64,000 nt of DNA from a bacterium HR40 (GTDB lineage: Bacteria; Pseudomonadota; Alphaproteobacteria; Geminicoccales; Geminicoccaceae), in the NCBI GenBank assembly GCA_002898275.1, contig BEIQ01000002.1, positions 310,001 to 374,000 on the forward strand. The letters are read 5' to 3'. The notes beneath the pieces were generated by a model. The model did not search any database and was not told the DNA's origin. It saw nothing but the letters and a program-made list of their open reading frames with translations. Position 1 is the stretch's first letter; the number at the start of each line of letters is the position of its first letter. The position numbers and the translations under genes were made by a program. Positions 8,848 to 13,775 of this stretch are shown in pieces.

Positions 8848-9624
8848 ATGCGTACCGCCCTTTGCCTCGTCCTCGGCCTCGCGGCGGGCACCGCTGTCGC
8901 CGCCGACCAGCGCAGTTTCGGCCCCTTCTCGGCGGACACGGTCGAACTCGAGGATTTCTCCGGCGAACTCGAGGTCGCCGTGGTCGACCGACCAGCGATC
9001 GAGATCCGGCTCTCTGCCACCGCCGAAGACATCGCCGCCTTCGCCGCGACCTCGGACGGCAGCCGGTTGCGGCTGCGCGGTCCCCAGCGCACGCAGGGGT
9101 CCGCGACCGTGGTGGTGGGCGGCGTTCGCGTGTTCTCGCGCGGTGGCGAGGCGTCGGTGGTGATCGGCGGCCAGCCAGCCGACCGCCAGGCACCCGTGCC
9201 GCGTCTCTCGCTCGCCCTGCCGCGCGGCACCGCCCTCGAGCTTTCGGGGATCGCCGGCGAGGTGCACGTCGGCGACACCGAGGCCCCCTTCGCTCTCGCA
9301 CTGGTCTCCGGCAGGGCGACGGTGGGCAGCGTGGCGGCCGCCCGGATCGCGCTCTCGGGCAGCGGCGAGGTGCAGGTCCAGGCGGTGCGCGAGAGGCTCG
9401 ATGCCGCCATCGACGGCTCCGGCAGCATCGTGGTGGCGAGCGGCGAGGTCGAGCGAGCCAGCTTGGTGGTACGCGGTGCCGGGGACATCCGTTTTGGCGG
9501 CACGGCGCGGCAGGCGCGCGCCGAGATCGCGGGCGCTGGGACGATCGTCATCCACGCGGTGCACGAGCCCCCCGAAGTGTCGGTGTCGGGAGCGGGAAGG
9601 GTGGACATCGAACGGCATCCGTGA
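8848..9624 (+). CDS. Exported DUF2807-type (GIN domain) beta-solenoid protein
   Basis: 258 residues with a clear signal peptide (RTALCLVLGLAAGTAVAA). The mature chain is an almost continuous run of short beta strands separated by Gly/Ser: LEDFSGELEVAVVD, ALELSGIAGEVHVGD, RIALSGSGEVQVQAV, AAIDGSGSIVVASGEVERAS, LVVRGAGDIRF, AEIAGAGTIVIHAV, VSVSGAGRVDIE. The G-[SA]-G-x-[IV] turns are typical of DUF2807 (head GIN domain, putative adhesin). Family members are periplasmic or outer-membrane proteins of unknown role. The ATG at 8848 is chosen because it starts the signal peptide; an ATG at 8818 is in frame. It converges on the CsgG-like gene with 14 bp between stops. Confidence 0.75.
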   Translation: MRTALCLVLGLAAGTAVAADQRSFGPFSADTVELEDFSGELEVAVVDRPAIEIRLSATAEDIAAFAATSDGSRLRLRGPQRTQGSATVVVGGVRVFSRGGEASVVIGGQPADRQAPVPRLSLALPRGTALELSGIAGEVHVGDTEAPFALALVSGRATVGSVAAARIALSGSGEVQVQAVRERLDAAIDGSGSIVVASGEVERASLVVRGAGDIRFGGTARQARAEIAGAGTIVIHAVHEPPEVSVSGAGRVDIERHP

Positions 9625-9638
9625 GGAGGAGGGCGGTC

Positions 9639-11168
9639 TCAGCTGCCGACCGTGATGGGGACGCGGGCCTGCACGAACCGCACCCGATTGCCGCCCACCT
9701 TGCGGAAGGCCTCCACCACCTCGTCGAGGGACTTGACCGGCAGCGGTGCCAGATCCTGCACCTTGAGCGCCGGCGGCAGCTGGGTGCCGAGCTCGAGGTC
9801 GGCGGCGACGCACAGCAGCTCCTCCTGCGCGCCCGGCTGGTCGAAGACGATCTCGAAACCGGCCGCCGGTCCCGGGACCTCGATGGTGGCATTCGCCCCG
9901 ACCAGGGCGTTCGGCTGGAACCGGTTCGGGAACACGCGGGCGACGTTGCCGGTGGCGTCGCGATAATAACAATAGGCGAAGGCGTCGCGACTGCTGCGCA
10001 GGCTCACCCGCAATCTTTCGCCCACTCGGTAGCTCGGCCGCGGGCCGCGCTCGGTCGTGAGCTCGAGCTCGAGAGGTCGCGCCACCGGCGCGGCAGCGGG
10101 AGCGAGGGCCGAAAGCGCACCCCCCGCGTCGGGACGCCGAGCGAGGGCGAGATCGCCAGCGATGAGCGCGGCGTAGAGGTCGAAGTCGATGCGACCGTTG
10201 GCTTGCAGGCCGTTGGCGGCCTGATAGGCGCCGATGGCATCGCGCACCTCGCTGCCGAGGATGCCGTCGAGCGGTCCGGAATAATAGCCGGCTCCGGCGA
10301 GGGCGCGCTGAACGAAGAGCACCCGCTCCTTCTCGCTCATGCTCTCGAACCAGTCTCGAGCCTGCGCCATCACCGCTGGATTGGTCTGCTCGATCTGCAG
10401 ACAACGCCAATAGGGCACCTGCGCCAGCTTACCCAGCGCCTCGATGAGGCTGAGTTCGACCAGATTGCGCACGCCCTGGTGCATGCCCTCGTTGCGGTTG
10501 AACGAGAGATTGAAGTTGAGCCCGAGCTCGATTTTCTCGATCGTCCCTCCGGCATCGTAGGATTCACCGCTGCGGCGGACGACGATGGTGTTACTCGATG
10601 TCGTACCTGGTATGATCTGGCGCGTCAAAAGATCGCCCACGTTGAGATCGACGGTGATGAGGGACACCACCTGATCGGCGCTGATCCCGGCATCGACAAA
10701 GGGAAGCGAGAAACCGGCGCCGGCGTTCTCCGCGACGATGTTCTCGTCGAACTGGGATATGGCTCCTCTCAGATAGTAATTGGGAACGAGGAACGTGTCG
10801 GTGAAGCCGACCAGCTGCTGCAACGCATTGATGTCGAACTGCGATTGGTCGAAATCGACGAAGCGGAAAGCCTTGCTTTTCATCGACATCCGCGAGATCG
10901 CCGAGATCATCATCTCCTTGGTTCCGGCCGTGATCTCGCCGGTCGCGTCCGGTATCCCCTGACTGGTGACGACGATGTCGCGAACGCCGAACTGGGCGAA
11001 CAGCTCGTCCATGCAACGCAGCGACTCGCTGAAGTTCGTCACCGTGCGCACCGGCCGCGTCTTCGGGGCCGCGATCTCCGGTGCCTTTTCCGGCGGTGTG
11101 AAGGCGCAGCCGGCCGCGCCCAGAGCGAGCACGCCGGCGCCCGCCATGGCGGCTGCATTCCATCTCAT
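9639..11168 (-). CDS. CsgG-like lipoprotein with peptidoglycan-binding and DUF4384 domains
   Basis: 509 residues. The ATG at 11168 follows a strong GGAGG and opens a lipoprotein signal ending LALGAAGC, with Cys21 as the lipidated residue. Residues about 40-260 resemble CsgG/HfaB outer-membrane secretion lipoproteins: an ISRMSMKSKAFRFVDFD stretch, YYLRGAISQFDENI, VDLNVGDLLTRQIIPGTTSS, and LIEALGKLAQVPYWRCL at the end. Residues about 280-340 are a peptidoglycan-binding (PG_binding_1) module (VQRALAGAGYYSGPLDGILG, then IGAYQAANGLQANGRID). Residues about 365-505 look like DUF4384 (YRVGERLRVSLRSSRDAFAY, then VFPNRFQPN). CsgG forms the export pore for curlin subunits; the two extra domains are unusual. 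It is 41 bp downstream of the 102-aa secreted gene and probably co-transcribed with it and with the repeat gene. Confidence 0.8.
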   Translation of the reverse strand: MRWNAAAMAGAGVLALGAAGCAFTPPEKAPEIAAPKTRPVRTVTNFSESLRCMDELFAQFGVRDIVVTSQGIPDATGEITAGTKEMMISAISRMSMKSKAFRFVDFDQSQFDINALQQLVGFTDTFLVPNYYLRGAISQFDENIVAENAGAGFSLPFVDAGISADQVVSLITVDLNVGDLLTRQIIPGTTSSNTIVVRRSGESYDAGGTIEKIELGLNFNLSFNRNEGMHQGVRNLVELSLIEALGKLAQVPYWRCLQIEQTNPAVMAQARDWFESMSEKERVLFVQRALAGAGYYSGPLDGILGSEVRDAIGAYQAANGLQANGRIDFDLYAALIAGDLALARRPDAGGALSALAPAAAPVARPLELELTTERGPRPSYRVGERLRVSLRSSRDAFAYCYYRDATGNVARVFPNRFQPNALVGANATIEVPGPAAGFEIVFDQPGAQEELLCVAADLELGTQLPPALKVQDLAPLPVKSLDEVVEAFRKVGGNRVRFVQARVPITVGS

Positions 11169-11209
11169 CCCCGGTTCCTCCCCGCCCTCCGCTCTGTCCT
11201 CCGTACCTC

Positions 11210-11518
11210 TCAGCGGCAGCGCGCGACATTGATGACGTCGCCAGTCACCACCACGGTCTGATCCACTTTCTGCCCAGGCTTGGTGTTCTCGACGTTGCCG
11301 ACGTCGAGTTTGCCGCAGCCGGTATTCACCACGTCGCCGCGCACCACGGTGGCCCCGGCCGTGGCCCTCTTCGCCCGTTCCCGCGCGAGCACGCGGTCGA
11401 TCTTGGCCCGCGTCTGCGGCGCGATATGCGGCCGCTTGTTGTATTCCCGCGCGTCGACAGGCGGCAGCGACCACAGGACGCAGAGTGCGAGGACGAGACC
11501 GAGGCGAAAGACTGTCAT
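11210..11518 (-). CDS. Small exported protein, candidate minor subunit of a CsgG-like system
   Basis: 102 residues with a signal peptide (LGLVLALCVLWSLPPVDA, cleaved about residue 23). The mature chain starts with a basic helix-like segment (QTRAKIDRVLARERAKRA). It ends in a beta-rich tail, GDVVNTGCGKLDVGN, then QKVDQTVVVTGDVINVARC, with cysteines 68 and 101. The tail shares the pattern [DN]QTxxVxG with the repeats of the neighbouring upstream gene. I know no named family; the size and place beside a CsgG-like gene recall small holdfast-anchor or curli subunits (inference). It lies 73 bp after the repeat gene and 41 bp before the CsgG-like gene, all leftward. Confidence 0.65.
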   Translation of the reverse strand: MTVFRLGLVLALCVLWSLPPVDAREYNKRPHIAPQTRAKIDRVLARERAKRATAGATVVRGDVVNTGCGKLDVGNVENTKPGQKVDQTVVVTGDVINVARCR

Positions 11519-11591
11519 GGGATTGTCCACCCTGACCACCGGGAGGCGGGCCTTGCGACCCGCCCCGCGGTAGGGTTCGTCCTGCCGTCGC

Positions 11592-12035
11592 TTAACAGTC
11601 GGGATTCTCACCGATGCTGCCGATGGTGGTGCAGGCCTTGGTGCCGAGCCCGAGGGCGGTGGTGTTGGTCGTCCCCAGCACCGTCGTCGTCTGGTTGACG
11701 TTGCCACCGACCTTCGCCCCCGCCACCACGCCGATGCCGGTCGCCGCTTTCGCCCCGAGTCCGAGGGCCGTGGTGTTGGTGGTTCCCAGCACCGTCGTGG
11801 TCTGGTTGAGATTGCCGCCGACGTCGGTGCCGGCTCCGACCGACCCGATCCGGGTCTTGGCCTCGCTGCCCAGCCCGAGGGCGGTGGTGTTGGTGGTTCC
11901 CAGCACCGTCGTCGTCTGGTTGGCATTGCCGCCGATCTTCACACCGCCCGGCTGCGCCTGAGCGAAGACCTGGGTCGAGCCGAAAGCGAGTACCAAAGCG
12001 GCTCCGGTCAGCAAGTGAGCGAGCTTGTTGCGCAT
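11592..12035 (-). CDS. Exported curlin-like triple-repeat protein
   Basis: 147 residues. The ATG at 12035 is preceded by AGGAGG and opens a signal peptide cleaved near residue 26 (GSTQVFAQA). The mature chain is three repeats starting at residues 35, 73 and 110. Each contains GGNxNQTTTVLG directly followed by TTNTTALGLG, then a variable 15-16 residue spacer. The third ends in CTTIGSIGENPDC, giving cysteines 135 and 147. Composition is almost only Gly, Thr, Asn, Ala, Val, Leu and Gln, as in amyloid-forming curlins, though the exact CsgA spacing (SxxxQxGxxN) is not matched. It is probably an exported, self-assembling surface fibre subunit (inference). It is first in the leftward run with the CsgG-like gene. 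Confidence 0.75.
   Translation of the reverse strand: MRNKLAHLLTGAALVLAFGSTQVFAQAQPGGVKIGGNANQTTTVLGTTNTTALGLGSEAKTRIGSVGAGTDVGGNLNQTTTVLGTTNTTALGLGAKAATGIGVVAGAKVGGNVNQTTTVLGTTNTTALGLGTKACTTIGSIGENPDC
11644..11934. repeat. Three direct 66-bp repeats inside the curlin-like gene
   Basis: Nearly identical 66-bp units lie at 11644-11709, 11755-11820 and 11869-11934, with periods of 111 and 114 bp. Each encodes the invariant 22-residue core of the exported repeat protein. Codons are conserved along with the amino acids; only a few positions differ. This suggests recent duplication or ongoing homogenisation between units, and copy number could vary between strains. Confidence 0.85.
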
Positions 12036-12597
12036 GGCGTGTCCTCCTCTTGGCATCAAGCCAGATGGCCCGATGAGCCGCTGGCAACCGCCTTTGTGTC
12101 ACCTTCGCATCCGGCTGACAGTGATGCATATCACATCGGAACGTCCAATCAAAGGCCGATCAAATCTCTTGTCGATCCGTCGTCTTCCAGGACCGCGTCG
12201 GCAAATCGTTCTATGGATAAGTTGCGGGCTCGACGCGCGAGAACGGGAAACGCAGAACCATTTCCGTAGCAAATCGGGAAAACATCTTCCCGCACCGGAA
12301 AGCCTAGCGCAAGACCGACGAAACTCGCTCGGCCTCGACCGGGATGTGGGCAACCGCTGTTATCGAAATCTTGGAGGTCCCTCGGACAGGACATCGGGCA
12401 TGGACGACGCCACCGCCCCGATACCGGGCAATGCGAGCCTTTTGCCGTCGCAACGACCGAGGCTCGAACGGGCCGATCGGAGCACCGCGCAGGGACGAGA
12501 AAACGCCCTCGTCGCGCGCCGTCGTTCCGTGCCGCCGGCAGGAGTCGCCAGGAACGCTCTGCGCCGCGCCGCGGAGTTAGCGAATCGCGGCATGGGT
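12036..12597. other. Intergenic region upstream of the curlin-like gene
   Basis: 562 bp without a convincing gene. Short open frames cross it on both strands, but none has a ribosome site, signal or recognisable product. Bases about 12120-12260 are richer in A and T than the surroundings. The only structured element I see is the Crp/Fnr-like palindrome at 12121-12134. The region presumably carries the leftward promoter for the repeat gene; no convincing -35/-10 pair was found. Confidence 0.6.
12121..12134. promoter_or_regulatory. Crp/Fnr-family-like operator
   Basis: GTGATGCATATCAC is an inverted repeat GTGAT-N4-ATCAC. Read with flanks it is AGTGA-N6-TCACA, matching the Crp consensus TGTGA-N6-TCACA in nine of ten positions; it also keeps the GAT-N4-ATC core of Fnr/FixK sites. 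Its centre is about 92 bp upstream of the start codon of the curlin-like gene, a plausible activator position. Which family member would bind cannot be read from the site. Confidence 0.45.
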
Positions 12598-13650
12598 TCA
12601 GGCGCGCCGCAACATCCAGCGCAACAGCTCCCGGTAGAGCGAGCGGTCGACTTCAGCGGAAAGCCGCTGAGAGAGCGGACCATCGAGTTCGGACGGCTGG
12701 ACGCGCTTGAACTGTCGCCAGCGCGCGAATTCGCGCGGCAGGCCGGCGAGGGTACGCAGCATGCGCTCGAGGGGTGGTGTCAGCGGTTGGTAGCCGAGTT
12801 CCCGCATGGTGCGGCCGGCAATCCATTCGATGGCTGCGACCTCCCAGGCGTCCAGCTCCTTTCGCCAGCGTTGCGGATCCGTGGCGCCGAGCGGCCGGCG
12901 GACATTGTCCTTCCACGGCTGGCCACGAAAGCCGGGTTCGCCGATGCGGTAGAAGTCGAGCATGGTCGGGTCGAAGGGTTCGCCGACGGCTTGGCAGATC
13001 CGCTTCAGTTGCGCTTCCGGTTCGGCGAGCAGGTCCTCGTAGCGCACTTCGATCACGTTCGCCGGCCGTGGCCAGCGGGCGAGAGCCCGGCGGCCGAGGT
13101 CGACATCCAGGCGCCATTTCACGGCGTGGGTCAGCACGTCGTGCGAACTGCGGGGCAACTGCCGGCGCGAGGCCACCTGGGCGCGGGGATCGCGCACCAC
13201 ATGGACGATCCGCGCATCCGGGAACCAGCGGACGATGGTCGCGAGATGGCGGACGTTCCATGGCGTCTTCTCGCCGTAGCGCCGTTTGCCTCGCGCCTCC
13301 GCCGCCCGCTTCATGAGGAGCAGATAGAAGAGCTGCCAACTCGCGCGCGCCCCCGCCTGCTCGAGCTCCTCGCGCACCCGCGCGAGCACCGGATCGAGCC
13401 CGCGCCAAAAGCGGACGTGGTCGAGCTGCGGCAGCAACTGGAAGAAACGCTGGCGCCGCTGCGGCGTATCGAGCTGCGGGATCTCGCGCCGAAGTGCGAG
13501 GATGTGGTCGAAGAAGACGAGCTCGTCGAGAATGGCTATCGCCGGATGGGCATCGAGCATGCGCTCGACGAGCGTGGTCCCGGAGCGCGGCGCGCCCACG
13601 ACGAAGATGGGCGACTCCGCGGCGAACACCTCCTCGCCTAGCTCTACCAT
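12598..13650 (-). CDS. Sulfotransferase family protein
   Basis: 350 residues. The 5'-phosphosulfate-binding loop for PAPS is clear: FVVGAPRSGTTLVERMLDAH, with PRSGTT at 21-26. The 3'-phosphate motif follows near the middle (RIVHVVRDPRAQVASRRQ). The family blocks YGEKTPWNVRHLATIVRWFP and EVRYEDLLAEPEAQLKRICQ are also present. It belongs to the Sulfotransfer_3/PF13469 group that moves sulfate onto carbohydrates, lipids or other acceptors; the acceptor cannot be read from sequence. No signal peptide is present, so it should be cytoplasmic. The ATG at 13650 follows GGAGAG. It lies 125 bp downstream of the PEPC-like gene and may form its own unit. Confidence 0.85.
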   Translation of the reverse strand: MVELGEEVFAAESPIFVVGAPRSGTTLVERMLDAHPAIAILDELVFFDHILALRREIPQLDTPQRRQRFFQLLPQLDHVRFWRGLDPVLARVREELEQAGARASWQLFYLLLMKRAAEARGKRRYGEKTPWNVRHLATIVRWFPDARIVHVVRDPRAQVASRRQLPRSSHDVLTHAVKWRLDVDLGRRALARWPRPANVIEVRYEDLLAEPEAQLKRICQAVGEPFDPTMLDFYRIGEPGFRGQPWKDNVRRPLGATDPQRWRKELDAWEVAAIEWIAGRTMRELGYQPLTPPLERMLRTLAGLPREFARWRQFKRVQPSELDGPLSQRLSAEVDRSLYRELLRWMLRRA

Positions 13651-13775
13651 CGTTCGCTCTCCGGACCCTCGGCAGAGAGACGGATCCCCCTCTCTCATAG
13701 CGCATGGTCCGGCCCAGGGTGAGGGCTGGGAGGGCCCGGCTGTCTTGGGATGCGCGCCGACGTTCGCGGTCCTCG

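Noticed and set aside
12149-12394. Short open frames in the 12.1-12.6 kb spacer
   Set aside because: No ribosome site, no signal, no domain; frames overlap each other on both strands. Treated as non-coding regulatory DNA.
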